Both the position numbers and the translations under genes were made by a program. Below the pieces are notes generated by a model, which was given only the letters and a program-made list of their open reading frames with translations, did not search any database and was not told the origin of the DNA. 64,000 bases of DNA from Parvularculaceae bacterium (GTDB lineage: Bacteria; Pseudomonadota; Alphaproteobacteria; Caulobacterales; Parvularculaceae). The stretch lies in assembly GCA_020446945.1 (NCBI GenBank), contig JAGRDS010000019.1:53294-117293 (forward strand), read 5' to 3'. This document shows positions 17,507 through 27,316 of the stretch, in pieces. Position 1 is the stretch's first letter. Each line of letters begins with the position of its first letter.

Positions 17507-18385
17507 CTATCCGAAATCTGCGCGCGCGAGCCAGAAAACTTCCCCCTCGCTTTCCTGAGTATCGATCCAAAGGAATGGAAGGCGCGGATAAGCGGCCTCC
17601 AGCAATTCGCGCCCGCTGCCGATTTCGCATAACAAACCGCCGCCGTCATTGAGGTGGGCCGGAGCCGCGGCTAGAATTCGGCGCACGATCTCAAGTCCGT
17701 CATCGCCGCCGGCGTGTGCAATCATCGGTTCGGCGCGGTATTCCGGCGGAAAAGCCGAGAGAGACTGCGCATCGACATAAGGCGGATTGGAGATAATGAT
17801 ATCAAATCGGCGCGCGCCGACTGGAGCGAACAAATCGCCGGCATGGAGCGAGATTCGTTCCGAAAGGCCGTGATCGACAACATTCCGCCGCGCTACGTCA
17901 ATTGCGTCGCCGGAAATATCAACGGCGTCGACCGTCGCCTCAGGAAAGGCGAGTGCGGCGATAATCGCCAAACATCCAGAGCCCGTGCATAGATCGAGTA
18001 CGGAATTTACGTTGTCGCCATTCCATGGCGCACCCGCACCGCCGGCGATAATTTCGCCGATGTAGGAACGGGGAACAATTACCCGCTCATCGACATAGAA
18101 CGGAACGCCCTGGATATAGGCTTTGTTTAGCAGATAAGCTGCGGGCTTGCGCGCCTCGATGCGTTCCCTGATCAAATCCGCCAATCGCACCCTTTCGTCC
18201 CCGGTAAGGCGCGCGTCGAGCCAGGGGTTGATGTCGTCGATTGGAAGGGCGAGCGATTCAAGCACGATAAAGGCCGCTTCGTCGATCGCATTGACAGCGC
18301 CGTGGCCAAAGCTAAGTTCGGCGCGCGTGAATTCGCTGACGGCGTAACGGAAAAAATCTCGGACAGTGGTTAGATCTCTGCTCAT
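17507..18385 (-). CDS. prmB: Ribosomal protein L3 N5-glutamine methyltransferase
   Basis: This 292-residue SAM-dependent methyltransferase has the N-terminal helical domain characteristic of PrmB (TVRDFFRYAVSEFTRAELSFGHG...DEAAFIVLESLALP), KAYIQGVPFYVDERVIVPRSYIGE, the SAM motif VLDLCTGSGCLAI and the catalytic ISNPPYVD. The N-terminal domain separates it from PrmC/HemK (release factor methylation). It starts inside the rnr stop (ATGA overlap, 18382-18385), so it is translationally coupled to RNase R. Both act on translation or RNA. Confidence 0.9.
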   Translation of the reverse strand: MSRDLTTVRDFFRYAVSEFTRAELSFGHGAVNAIDEAAFIVLESLALPIDDINPWLDARLTGDERVRLADLIRERIEARKPAAYLLNKAYIQGVPFYVDERVIVPRSYIGEIIAGGAGAPWNGDNVNSVLDLCTGSGCLAIIAALAFPEATVDAVDISGDAIDVARRNVVDHGLSERISLHAGDLFAPVGARRFDIIISNPPYVDAQSLSAFPPEYRAEPMIAHAGGDDGLEIVRRILAAAPAHLNDGGGLLCEIGSGRELLEAAYPRLPFLWIDTQESEGEVFWLARADFG

Positions 18386-20664
18386 CGCCGCTTCTTCTTG
18401 CCGCTTCGCCCCGCCTTTCGCGGCTTATTTCCACGCTTTCCTTCGCGCATCGAGCCTTTTGGCCGTGCGCTTCGATGTTTTCGCCGCCGCACAGAGGGTT
18501 CGAAATCCGGATTTTCGACGGGTTCAGTAATCATTTCGAATATCAGGCCGCCGCGAAGCGGCGCCGATTCGACAACGCTTACGCGAACGGCCTGTCCGAG
18601 CCGATAGGCTCCGCCCGTGTCGGCGCCGATCATCGCATGTCTGTCTTCGTGGAACTCGAAACGTTCAGCGCCGAGCGTGCGCGTCGGAACGAAACCGTCG
18701 GCGCCGGTTTCGTCGAGCATGACAAACAGTCCAAAGCGCGTCACGCCGCGGATGCGCCCGTCAAATTCCTCGCCGATATGATTTTCCATATAGCCGGCGA
18801 GATAGCGATCGTTCGCTTCGCGCTCAGCGGCGACTGCGCGCCTTTCCAGGTCCGAAACGGCCTCCGCGATTTTCGGTAGGCGCGACGCCTCCTTCTCCGT
18901 TTGCGCGCCTTCGCCAAGCTTGCATGCGGCGACGAGCGCGCGATGAATGGTAAGGTCAGCATAGCGGCGGATAGGCGAAGTGAAATGCGAATAGCGCGGA
19001 AGGTTTAGGCCGAAATGACCTGCGTTCTCCGTCGAATAGACCGCCTGGCGCTGGGAACGGAGAATCACATCGGAAATCATTTCCTGCTGTCCGCGGTCGC
19101 CTGCGATTTTCAGTATCTGATTAAATTGCGACGGACGAACGGCGCCTTTCGCCAGGGAATAATCGAGATCTTCAAGGTAATCGCGCACGGAATTGAGCTT
19201 TTCAGGATCGGGCGCGTCGTGAACCCGGTAGATCTGCGGCGTGCGTTTTTGTTCAAGCGTTTCCGCCGCAGCGACATTGGCGAGTATCATGAACTCTTCG
19301 ATCATGCGGTGAGCGTCATACCGCTCGCGCTTTACGACCTTGTCGACGGTTCCGTCCGGCTTAAGAATCACTTTGCGTTCAGGAAGGTCGAGATCGAGCG
19401 GCGCGCGCTTGGCGCGTTCCTTCCAGCGCGTCTTGAACGCTTCGTGAAGATTGCGAACGCACTGAGCGCCGACCCCTTTCGCTTTCGGGTCGGTTATAAA
19501 ATTTTGCGCATCGGCGTATGAGAGTTTGGCAACCGAACGCATCATGGCGCGCAAAAAGCGGTGGCTTGTTTTTCGTCCGTGCGCATCGATGGTCATTTCG
19601 ACCGCGATGCACGGACGGTCGGTGTTTTCGCGTAAGGAGCAAAGGTCGTTAGACAGTTTTTCCGGCAGCATCGGAACGACGCGATCAGGCAGGTAGACGG
19701 AATTGCCGCGATTTTGCGCTTCCGCGTCGATGCGCGAACCGGGGCGGACAAACCAGCTGACATCGGCGATGGCGACGATTATGCGCCATCCGCCTGCGTT
19801 TTTCGAGTTTTCGTCAGGCGCGGCGAAAACCGCGTCGTCATGGTCTTTTGCGTCGTCGGGATCTATTGTTAAGAGCGGCGTTTCGCGAAGGTCGGTGCGA
19901 TCTTTCATGGTCGGCGAGGGCGCCCGGTCCGCCTCATGAACTACGTCTGCCGGCAACTCGACAGGAATATCATGCGCTGCGAGTGCGATCAGCGTATAGG
20001 CGTGCGCATCGTCGATATGGCCCGCGATTTCGCGAACGCGCGCACGGCCCATTCCGCCGCCGCGGCGCGCCGCCGCTTCTATCCAGACGAGATCGCCGTC
20101 GCGCGCGCCTTTGGTCTGTGTGCGCTCGATTGAGAAACTGTTTCGTGCGCGCCGCTCAACCGGATCGGCGAAGCCGCCGGATTTCGACTCGCGAAACACA
20201 GCCAGAAACCGATGCGCGCCGCGGCCGATCGGCTTGATGATTTTTGCGTCATAAGTGTCGTCGCCCGCCGGCTTGAGGCGTGCGAGCAGGCGGTCGCCGA
20301 CACCCGAAGGCGGTTTCTGGCGCGCGGCGTCTTTGTGCGCGACGGTGATAATCGGCGGTTTGGAATCGCCGTCCCACGACGCCGGCATGCACAAAAGGTC
20401 GCCGTCTTCGTCAACTGACAAAACGTCAATCGGCAATATTTCCGGCAGCGCGCCGGCGGCGTTGAATTTCTTGGCGCCTCGGCGGGAAAGTCCGCCTTCC
20501 GCTTCCATCTCCTTAAGCAGCGAACGAAGTCCCGCGCGATCATCGCCGCGAATATTGAAGGCGCGCGCGATTTCGCGGCGCGAGATTTCGCCTGGCGTCG
20601 CGCTCAGATATTCCGCGATTTCTTTTTTGGTGGGCAGGCCGCGCGGCCGCTTCGTGGATGTCAA
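18382..20664 (-). CDS. rnr: Ribonuclease R
   Basis: RNase R is the processive 3'-5' exoribonuclease that can degrade structured RNA. The 760-residue protein has an N-terminal helix-turn-helix (PTKKEIAEYLSATPGEISRREIARAFNI), cold-shock domains, and the RNB core with the metal-binding TIDPDDAKDHDDAVFA and RGNSVYLPDRVVPMLPEKLSNDLCSL. A C-terminal S1 domain (FDGRIRGVTRFGLFVMLDETGADGF) and a strongly basic Lys/Arg-rich tail complete it. The start appears to be TTG at 20664, with no good ATG in frame. The N-terminus still fits the family. prmB follows with a 4-base overlap. Confidence 0.95.
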   Translation of the reverse strand: MTSTKRPRGLPTKKEIAEYLSATPGEISRREIARAFNIRGDDRAGLRSLLKEMEAEGGLSRRGAKKFNAAGALPEILPIDVLSVDEDGDLLCMPASWDGDSKPPIITVAHKDAARQKPPSGVGDRLLARLKPAGDDTYDAKIIKPIGRGAHRFLAVFRESKSGGFADPVERRARNSFSIERTQTKGARDGDLVWIEAAARRGGGMGRARVREIAGHIDDAHAYTLIALAAHDIPVELPADVVHEADRAPSPTMKDRTDLRETPLLTIDPDDAKDHDDAVFAAPDENSKNAGGWRIIVAIADVSWFVRPGSRIDAEAQNRGNSVYLPDRVVPMLPEKLSNDLCSLRENTDRPCIAVEMTIDAHGRKTSHRFLRAMMRSVAKLSYADAQNFITDPKAKGVGAQCVRNLHEAFKTRWKERAKRAPLDLDLPERKVILKPDGTVDKVVKRERYDAHRMIEEFMILANVAAAETLEQKRTPQIYRVHDAPDPEKLNSVRDYLEDLDYSLAKGAVRPSQFNQILKIAGDRGQQEMISDVILRSQRQAVYSTENAGHFGLNLPRYSHFTSPIRRYADLTIHRALVAACKLGEGAQTEKEASRLPKIAEAVSDLERRAVAAEREANDRYLAGYMENHIGEEFDGRIRGVTRFGLFVMLDETGADGFVPTRTLGAERFEFHEDRHAMIGADTGGAYRLGQAVRVSVVESAPLRGGLIFEMITEPVENPDFEPSVRRRKHRSARPKGSMREGKRGNKPRKAGRSGKKKRR

Positions 20665-20716
20665 CTGGATTATTCTCTATGCGACAGGACGGCTCTAGCA
20701 CGTTTGGCCGCAAAGC

Positions 20717-21313
20717 CTAATCGCCGATCCTGAGCGGGTCGTTCGGCCGTCCGTCGGTCAATATCTCGTAATGGAGGTGAACGGCGGTGGCGTTTCCGCT
20801 TCGGCCGGTTTTTCCGATCACCTGACCGGCGCCAACCGCCGCACCCGCACGCAAGCCGGGCGCGGCGGCCGACAAATGGGCGTATCGCGTGACGACGCCG
20901 TTTTTATGGGCGATCTCTATCGTCAGGCCGTAGCCGCGCTGCGTTCCCACAAACCGAATCCGCCCGGCGCCGCCAGCGTAAACGGTCGAAGGCGTGCGTG
21001 TATAAAGGTCGATCCCGTCATGGAATGAACCAGCGCCGCCGCTGCGCGGACCGAATGCGGACGAAACGCAGGCGTTCACCGGCGCGCGCGAGAGCGTTAC
21101 GCCGCGAACCAGCGTGAAGGGATGATAGCCGATTATTCGCCGCGTCGACGACGCGGCCGGCGCGTTGGAGATGCTTGTCCCTGGACACAGATCCAGCGTC
21201 GGCGCCGAAAACGGCGCTCCGGCGTCCTTTTTAACCGGCGCCGTCGCACAGGCGGCGAGCGTCAGCGCCGCGAACGGCAAGCAAATTTTCAAACCGGCCG
21301 ATAAGCGAGACAT
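20717..21313 (-). CDS. M23 family metallopeptidase, predicted lipoprotein
   Basis: This 198-residue LytM-type peptidase has a lipoprotein signal (LPFAALTLAACATA, Cys at 22). The M23 core has zinc ligands in SFHDGIDLY (His and Asp), RYAHL and HLHYEI. SSAFGPRSGGAGSFHDGID is the family's entry motif. Active-site ligands are intact, so real endopeptidase activity on peptidoglycan cross-bridges is plausible, unlike the degenerate EnvC/NlpD type. It lies between topA and rnr on the same strand. Confidence 0.9.
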   Translation of the reverse strand: MSRLSAGLKICLPFAALTLAACATAPVKKDAGAPFSAPTLDLCPGTSISNAPAASSTRRIIGYHPFTLVRGVTLSRAPVNACVSSAFGPRSGGAGSFHDGIDLYTRTPSTVYAGGAGRIRFVGTQRGYGLTIEIAHKNGVVTRYAHLSAAAPGLRAGAAVGAGQVIGKTGRSGNATAVHLHYEILTDGRPNDPLRIGD

Positions 21314-21387
21314 GATCGCACCTCGAAGGCGATTTTTAGCCGCGAGGACATTCGCAGAAAGTTAAATTCCGCTCGAAATATGCAATC

Positions 21388-24018
21388 TCAGGTCGATTTT
21401 GCTTTTTTTGTCGCCGCTTTCTTCGTTGCGGCCTTTTTCTTCGGCGCCTTCTTTTTTGTCGACGCCTTCTTTTTCGGCGCGGCTTTCTTCTTGGCCGCCT
21501 TTTTCTTCGGCGCTTTCTTTTCGCGTTCGGCGATCAACTCCAACGCGCGCTCCAGCGTTATTGATTGCGGATCGGCGCCGTTGGGCAGGGTTGCATTCGT
21601 TTTACCACATTTGACGTAAGGCCCGTAACGCCCGTCCATGACATTCACCGGATCGCCGCTATCTGGGTGAGCGCCAAGCTCTTTGAGCGGCTTGGCGCCG
21701 CCGCGCCCGGCGCGAGGATTGGCGCGCTTTTCGGCAATCAGCGTAATCGCGCGATTGAGGCCGATTTCAAAAACATCCTCGATCGTCGGCAGATTGGCGT
21801 AGGTCTTGCCGTGTTTCACAAACGGTCCGAACCGGCCGAGGCCTGCTTCGATCGGTTCGCCATCTTCAGGGTGCGGACCGATCTCGCGAGGCAGCGCCAA
21901 AAGCTGCAGGGCTTTTTCGAACGTGATCTCATCGGCTTTCCAGTTCTTCGGAATGCCGGCGCGTCTTGGTTTTTCCTTCGATCCTTTTTCCTGTTCGCCA
22001 AGCTGAATGTAAGGACCGAAACGGCCAATGCGCAAAAACACCTGCAAATCGGAGGCGGGATCGATGCCGAGCGCCTTATCGCTTACCTCCGCTTCCCCTT
22101 CATTGGCGGAAAGCTGGCGCGTATAATTGCATTCAGGATAGTTCGAGCATCCGATAAAAGCGCCGAATTTTCCGGTCTTCAACGACAGACGGCCCGCGGC
22201 GCAATTTGGACACGCGCGCGGATCTGAACCATCTTCCTTTTTCGGAAAAATGTGCGGCGCCAGTGCGTCTGTCAACTCGTCCAGCACGTCGCTGATGCGA
22301 AGCTCGCCGACGCTTTCGACATTAAAAGAGAAGTCGCGCCAGAAATTGCGCAGGAACGCCTTCCAGTCGACGTCCCCGTTCGAAATTTCGTCCAGCGTCC
22401 CTTCAAGGTCCGCCGTAAAGTCGTACTCGACGTAGCGTTTGAAGAAATTTTCCAGAAACGCCGTAACGACGCGACCCTTCGAATCCGGGATAAACCGGTT
22501 CTTGTCCATCGTGACATAGCCGCGATCGCGAAGGGTCGAGAGGATCGACGCATAGGTCGAGGGGCGGCCGATGCCGAGTTCTTCTAGCCGTTTGACGAGT
22601 GAGGCTTCGGAAAAACGCGGCGGCGGTTGAGTGAAGTGTTGATCGGCCTTTACGTCCGCGACAGACGCGGGTGAGCCCTGCCTGACCTTGGGCAGAACTC
22701 CGGCGCCGTCCTCACCGTCCGGATCGTCGCGGCCTTCTTCATAAAGTTTCAGGAAGCCGTCGAACAAGATGACGGAACCGGTCGCGCGCAACCCGGTTTT
22801 CCGGTCTGACGACAAAAGATCGATCGCCGTATTTTCAAGTTCAGCCGATTGCATCTGGCTCGCCATGGCGCGCTTCCAGATGAGTTCGTAAAGTTTGTGC
22901 TGATCGGAATCGAGCCCGCGGATCTTTCCAGGCAGGCGCGAAAACGAGGTGGGGCGAATACATTCGTGCGCTTCCTGCGCGTTTTTGGCTTTGGTCTTGT
23001 AGATGCGCGGCGCGTCGGGCCGGTAATTCTTCCCGAACTCCTTATCGATCGCCGCGCGCGCGTCGGCGATCGCTTCACCCGCCATATCCACGCCATCGGT
23101 TCGCATATAGGTGATCAGGCCAGTCGTCTCGCCGCCGATATCGACGCCTTCATAAAGCTGTTGCGCGACACGCATTGTGCGTTTGGCGTTAAAGCCGAGC
23201 TTGCGTGAGGCTTCCTGCTGCAAAGTCGAAGTCGTGAATGGGGCGGGCGGGTGGCGCTTCGCGGGTTTCGCCTCGATCGAATCGATCGAAAAGCTTGAGG
23301 ATTCGACGGTTTTTTGCGCCGCTTTCGCCGCTGCTTCATTGGCGAGAGAAAACTTTTTAAGCTTTTCGCCGCCAAGAATTGTCAGGCGCGCCTCGAACGG
23401 CGTCGAGCCTTGCGATGTCGCCTGCGCCGCGACCGTCCAATATTCCTCGGCGATGAATTTCTCGATTTCGAGTTCGCGCTCGCAGATGAGGCGCAGGGCG
23501 ACCGATTGTACGCGCCCGGCCGAGCGCGCACCCGGCAGTTTGCGCCAGAGGACCGGCGAGAGTGTGAACCCGACGAGATAATCGAGCGCGCGGCGCGCCA
23601 GATAGGCGTCGACGAGCGATTGATCAACGGCGCGCGGATGGGCCATTGCTTCGACGACGGCCGATTTGGTGATCGCATTGAAGGCGACGCGGTCGATCTT
23701 GAGATTTTTCTTTAGCGCCTTCTTCTGGGCGAGAACCTCAAGCAGATGCCAGGAAATCGCCTCGCCTTCGCGATCCGGGTCGGTCGCGAGGACGAGCCTG
23801 TCAGCCTCTTTTACGGCCTGGGCGATCTCGCTGACGCGCTTTTTCGAGTTGGCGTCAAGCTCCCAAACCATTGAAAAATCGGCATCAGGATCGACCGAAC
23901 CGTCCTTTGACGGCAAATCGCGTATATGGCCGAACGAGGCGAGAACCTTAAATCCCGACCCCAGATACTTGTTGATGGTTTTGGCCTTCGACGGCGATTC
24001 GACGATAACGACCTGCAT
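21388..24018 (-). CDS. topA: DNA topoisomerase I with Lys/Ala-rich tail
   Basis: This type IA topoisomerase relaxes negative supercoils. The 876-residue protein starts with the Toprim domain (VVIVESPSKAKTINKYLG; DPDREGEAISWH). It has the active-site tyrosine block TTGLITYMRTDGV, followed by one four-cysteine zinc motif (CPNCAAGRLS...CSNYPEC) and several topo C-terminal repeats of the GRFGPFVKHGK / GRYGPYVKCGK type. The last ~45 residues are almost only Lys and Ala with a few Pro and Thr, a repeat-rich tail found in many alphaproteobacterial enzymes that probably grips DNA. dprA lies upstream, 397 bases away and across a small opposite-strand gene. Confidence 0.96.
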   Translation of the reverse strand: MQVVIVESPSKAKTINKYLGSGFKVLASFGHIRDLPSKDGSVDPDADFSMVWELDANSKKRVSEIAQAVKEADRLVLATDPDREGEAISWHLLEVLAQKKALKKNLKIDRVAFNAITKSAVVEAMAHPRAVDQSLVDAYLARRALDYLVGFTLSPVLWRKLPGARSAGRVQSVALRLICERELEIEKFIAEEYWTVAAQATSQGSTPFEARLTILGGEKLKKFSLANEAAAKAAQKTVESSSFSIDSIEAKPAKRHPPAPFTTSTLQQEASRKLGFNAKRTMRVAQQLYEGVDIGGETTGLITYMRTDGVDMAGEAIADARAAIDKEFGKNYRPDAPRIYKTKAKNAQEAHECIRPTSFSRLPGKIRGLDSDQHKLYELIWKRAMASQMQSAELENTAIDLLSSDRKTGLRATGSVILFDGFLKLYEEGRDDPDGEDGAGVLPKVRQGSPASVADVKADQHFTQPPPRFSEASLVKRLEELGIGRPSTYASILSTLRDRGYVTMDKNRFIPDSKGRVVTAFLENFFKRYVEYDFTADLEGTLDEISNGDVDWKAFLRNFWRDFSFNVESVGELRISDVLDELTDALAPHIFPKKEDGSDPRACPNCAAGRLSLKTGKFGAFIGCSNYPECNYTRQLSANEGEAEVSDKALGIDPASDLQVFLRIGRFGPYIQLGEQEKGSKEKPRRAGIPKNWKADEITFEKALQLLALPREIGPHPEDGEPIEAGLGRFGPFVKHGKTYANLPTIEDVFEIGLNRAITLIAEKRANPRAGRGGAKPLKELGAHPDSGDPVNVMDGRYGPYVKCGKTNATLPNGADPQSITLERALELIAEREKKAPKKKAAKKKAAPKKKASTKKKAPKKKAATKKAATKKAKST

Positions 24019-24213
24019 GCGTCGGGCTGGCTCCGGTGCGGGCGGCGGGTGAAGTCGCCGGGCTGAATGGCGCGGGAACCTGCGTCGGCGTCGGCGTTCC
24101 TGTCAACTCCGGCCCGCAAATACACCACAACCATAGGTATAATTTATCTTTTCACAAACATTTAAAGTTGCTATCGCTTACGGGTGGCGCTGAAACGCGG
24201 GGCGAGACCGAAT

Positions 24214-24411
24214 ATGAACAAAATATCGGCGAAAACCGAAGATCGGGACGGCGGCGAGATTTCGCTCGCCGGCGATGCTGAAACGGCTGAATATATTGGC
24301 GATCTTGTCGGGCAGCTCGAAAGGCTCGCCTGCACGCACGGGCTGGTGAAACTGCAATATCTTCTCGCAGCCTGCCGGGACGAGGCGCGAAACGCGGCCG
24401 GCGAGCGCTGA
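24214..24411 (+). CDS. Small conserved protein of unknown function
   Basis: The 65-residue protein starts at the ATG at 24214; a start 30 bases upstream is also in frame. It is acidic at the front. It contains a helical segment AEYIGDLVGQLERLACTHGLVKLQYLLAACRDEA, similar to a short family I remember from many alphaproteobacteria (I-x-x-L-x-x-L-x-x-LA-x-x-x-GL-x-x-L-x-YLL-x-x-A-x-x-EA). No function is known to me. It lies in the gap between the divergently placed topA start and the dprA stop. Confidence 0.6.
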   Translation: MNKISAKTEDRDGGEISLAGDAETAEYIGDLVGQLERLACTHGLVKLQYLLAACRDEARNAAGER

Positions 24412-24415
24412 ATGC

Positions 24416-25534
24416 TCAGGGCGAGAGAGAAAAGCGCCCGCCCGAATGTTCTTCCGCCTCGCCGGCGAGGACGAGCATCAGGAGCGAATCGAAAACGAGT
24501 GCGGCCGGCGCGTCGATGTCTCTAATGATTTCGTCGCGGTGAACCGGGGTGAACCCGAGCAACTCCTTGACTGATGCTCGGACGCGCTCTGTCTCGCGTG
24601 TACTGAACGGATCGCCTTTGGGTTCGGTGATCCAATCGTCCTCCTCGTCGGACATTTCCTGCACGCCGCCCAATTGCCCCGCCAGCGCGTCGATAACGTC
24701 GTCTGCCGATTGCGTCAGCATTGCGCCCTCACGGATCAGCCTGTTGGCGCCCTGACAGCGCGGATCGAGCGGCGAGCCGGGAACGGCGAAAACTTCGCGG
24801 CCCTGTTCGAGCGCAAACCGTGCGGTGATCAGCGTTCCCGACCTCGCAGCCGCCTCGACAACGATGACGCCGCGCGAAAGACCCGAAATGATCCGGTTGC
24901 GTTTTGGAAAATCCCGCGCTGTCGGAATGGCGCCCGGCGGCTGTTCGCAAACAAGCGCACCCTCGTCAGCAATCCTTATCGTCAGTTCCTCGTGTTCAGG
25001 CGGGTAGATGACATCGACGCCGCCCGCGACGACGGCGATTGTCCCGGTTTTGAGCGCGGCCGCGTGCGCTGCGCCGTCAATACCGCGCGCGAGGCCGGAA
25101 ACAATCGCGAACCCTTGTTCGCCCAAACCTTCCGCAAGATTGCGGGCCATCTTGCGTCCAATGGTCGAGGCGTTGCGCGCGCCAATGATCGCGACCGCCG
25201 GTTTTTCAAACAACGAAGAATGCCCCCTAACGTAAATGATCGGCGGCGCGCCGGGGATCGCAGCGAGCGGGCGCGGATAGTCGGGTTCGCATAAGGCGAG
25301 CGGGCGCGCACCGCACCGGTTCGCACGCTCGAATTCAGCCTCGGCTTCGGCGCGAGAGACCGCTTTCAGCGGCAATTTGCGGCCCGATTGCGTCGACAAT
25401 TGCGGAAGGGCGTCGATCGCCGCGCCGGGCGTGCCGAAACGCGCCAGTAGCCGCGCAAATGTAACTGGGCCGACATTTTCAGTCCGGATAAGCCGCAGCC
25501 AGTCAAGGCGCTCTGCATGCGTAAGCGTTTTCAT
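24416..25534 (-). CDS. dprA: DNA processing protein DprA
   Basis: DprA loads RecA onto incoming single-stranded DNA during natural transformation. The 372-residue protein shows the N-terminal SAM-like segment (LDWLRLIRTENVGPVTFARLLARFG), the Rossmann core with AIIGARNASTIGRK, VSGLARGIDGAAH, PRDFPKRN-like RDFPKRNRIISGLSRGVIVVEA and SGTLITARFALEQGREVFAVPGSP. It ends with a C-terminal winged-helix-like domain (TPVHRDEIIRDIDAPAALVFDSLL). The gene order pyrB-plsY-dprA-topA is common in alphaproteobacteria. No other competence genes are in view. Confidence 0.95.
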   Translation of the reverse strand: MKTLTHAERLDWLRLIRTENVGPVTFARLLARFGTPGAAIDALPQLSTQSGRKLPLKAVSRAEAEAEFERANRCGARPLALCEPDYPRPLAAIPGAPPIIYVRGHSSLFEKPAVAIIGARNASTIGRKMARNLAEGLGEQGFAIVSGLARGIDGAAHAAALKTGTIAVVAGGVDVIYPPEHEELTIRIADEGALVCEQPPGAIPTARDFPKRNRIISGLSRGVIVVEAAARSGTLITARFALEQGREVFAVPGSPLDPRCQGANRLIREGAMLTQSADDVIDALAGQLGGVQEMSDEEDDWITEPKGDPFSTRETERVRASVKELLGFTPVHRDEIIRDIDAPAALVFDSLLMLVLAGEAEEHSGGRFSLSP

Positions 25535-25717
25535 GTCTCCCCCTCGTACGGTTTCGTCCGCAGAACGTCAGGTGATTTGCGGCCGGAGATAGCGGCGCTC
25601 AAAAGTATTCCGCTATTACCCCGACATTCGCGTTCAACGAAATGCTGTCGATGTTATTACGCCGGCGCGGCTGGCGCTGAAAGGCGCCGGATCGCCGTCG
25701 CTGCGACCGGACACATG

Positions 25718-26302
25718 TCAGGCTTTTTTTGCGCCGCCGATCCGCGGCTCCTCGCCGTCGATCAGGCGTTTGATGTTGGCATGATGGCGCACGAAAATCA
25801 GCGCCGCCATAAAGCCGGCGGCGAGTGCGAAAGCCGGTTTGTCCATCGAAAAAAATACGAGCGGCGAAGCGGCGGCTGCGCCGAGTGCGGCCAGCGACGA
25901 TATTCGAAACACGAAAGCGAGGATCAGCCAGATCGCTGCTGAAAATACGCCCGCCGGAAACCACAGGGCGAGCAGCGTGCCGATGAATGTCGCAACCCCC
26001 TTGCCGCCGTTGAATTTGAGCCAGACAGGAAAACAATGGCCGAGAAATGCGGCCGCGCCCGCGATTTCCGGCCGCCATCCGAGCGCGTAAGCAAGCAAAA
26101 CGGCGATTGCGCCTTTGCCGCCGTCGAGAAGCAGCGTCGCAAGCGCAAGATCCTTGCGGCCCGTCCTCAAAACATTTGTAGCGCCGATATTGCCTGAACC
26201 GATCGAACGTATGTCCCCAAGCCCGGCGGCTTTCGTGATGACGAGGCCGAACGCTATGGAGCCGAGAAGATAGCCGAGCAGGGCGGCGAAAAAGGTCGTC
26301 AA
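25718..26302 (-). CDS. plsY: Acyl-phosphate:glycerol-3-phosphate acyltransferase
   Basis: PlsY makes lysophosphatidic acid from acyl-phosphate, the first step of membrane lipid synthesis. The 194-residue membrane protein shows the three conserved loops: GSIAFGLV with SIGSGNIGATNVLRTG, GHCFPVWLKFNGGKGVAT, and HHANIKRLIDGEE. Several hydrophobic segments separate them. Its start overlaps the pyrB stop by 4 bases. A 183-base gap to dprA holds no obvious gene. Confidence 0.96.
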   Translation of the reverse strand: MTTFFAALLGYLLGSIAFGLVITKAAGLGDIRSIGSGNIGATNVLRTGRKDLALATLLLDGGKGAIAVLLAYALGWRPEIAGAAAFLGHCFPVWLKFNGGKGVATFIGTLLALWFPAGVFSAAIWLILAFVFRISSLAALGAAAASPLVFFSMDKPAFALAAGFMAALIFVRHHANIKRLIDGEEPRIGGAKKA

Positions 26303-27264
26303 GATGCGGACCCTTTCGTGATAAGCGCATCGAGAACCGCCATGCGCGTGGCGACGCCGTAAAAAACCTGTTTGAGAATGAGAGAGCGTTCGACATCGTC
26401 GGCGAGGGCGCCGTCGATTTCAACGCCGCGATTCATAGGGCCCGGATGCATGATTCGCGCGCCCGGTTTTGCGCGCCTGATAGATTGATGAGTCAAACCG
26501 AAAGTTTCGAAATATCCTTTCGCTGCGTCACGTCCGCCTTGCTCCATGCGTTCGAACTGCATTCGCAAAGCCATGACGACATCTGCGCCATCTATCCCTT
26601 CAGAAAGCCTGTCGTACCGTTTTACGCCCGCGAATTGATGCGGCGTCGGCATCAGATCTCCCGGCCCGACGAAACGGACTTCCGCGCCCAACCTTGAAAA
26701 CAGCGCCGCATCCGACGCGGCGACGCGGCTGTGTTTGATGTCGCCGCATATCGCGATGACAAGTCCATCGAGCGCGCCAAACGCGGAACGGATCGTCGCC
26801 GCATCAAGAAGCGCCTGCGTCGGGTGTTCGCGCACGCCGTCGCCCGCATTGATAACCGGGCATTCAATGCGTCGGGCGATTTCATCGTGAACGCGCGGCT
26901 CTTTATGGCGCAGGATTAGCGCGTGCGCGCCCATCGCCGTCAGCGTCAGCGCGGTATCGACCAGCGATTCGCCCTTATTTACCGATGAAGCGGCGACCGG
27001 AACATTTAGAACGTCGGCGCCGAGGCGGCGCCCCGCCAGTTCGAAACTCAAATTCGTGCGCGTTGAATCTTCGAAAAAGAGATTGATCTGCGTCTTGCCT
27101 GCGAGCCTTGCGGGCGGGCGCTGCCCGGCGATCAGGAAACGCGCGTAATATTCTGCGAGATCCAGGACGTAATGAGTTTCCGCGTCCGGGAAATCGTCGA
27201 TATTGATCAGGTTTGCGGCCGTAAAGCCGCCCTTGGGCGCGAATGGTCGGTTGATGAATTCCAT
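26299..27264 (-). CDS. pyrB: Aspartate carbamoyltransferase catalytic subunit
   Basis: PyrB catalyses carbamoyl phosphate + aspartate to N-carbamoylaspartate, the committed step of pyrimidine synthesis. The 321-residue sequence carries the carbamoyl-phosphate motif EDSTRTNLSFE, the HPTQALLDA block, and LRMQFERMEQGG and HPGPMNRGVEI near the C-terminus. It overlaps plsY by 4 bases. The dihydroorotase gene pyrC, which usually sits between pyrB and plsY in related bacteria, is absent here. Confidence 0.95.
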   Translation of the reverse strand: MEFINRPFAPKGGFTAANLINIDDFPDAETHYVLDLAEYYARFLIAGQRPPARLAGKTQINLFFEDSTRTNLSFELAGRRLGADVLNVPVAASSVNKGESLVDTALTLTAMGAHALILRHKEPRVHDEIARRIECPVINAGDGVREHPTQALLDAATIRSAFGALDGLVIAICGDIKHSRVAASDAALFSRLGAEVRFVGPGDLMPTPHQFAGVKRYDRLSEGIDGADVVMALRMQFERMEQGGRDAAKGYFETFGLTHQSIRRAKPGARIMHPGPMNRGVEIDGALADDVERSLILKQVFYGVATRMAVLDALITKGSAS

Positions 27265-27316
27265 GGACGCGCGTTCTAGCCGCCCGCCGCGCCCCTAGGC
27301 AATCCGCCCCGCCGCT

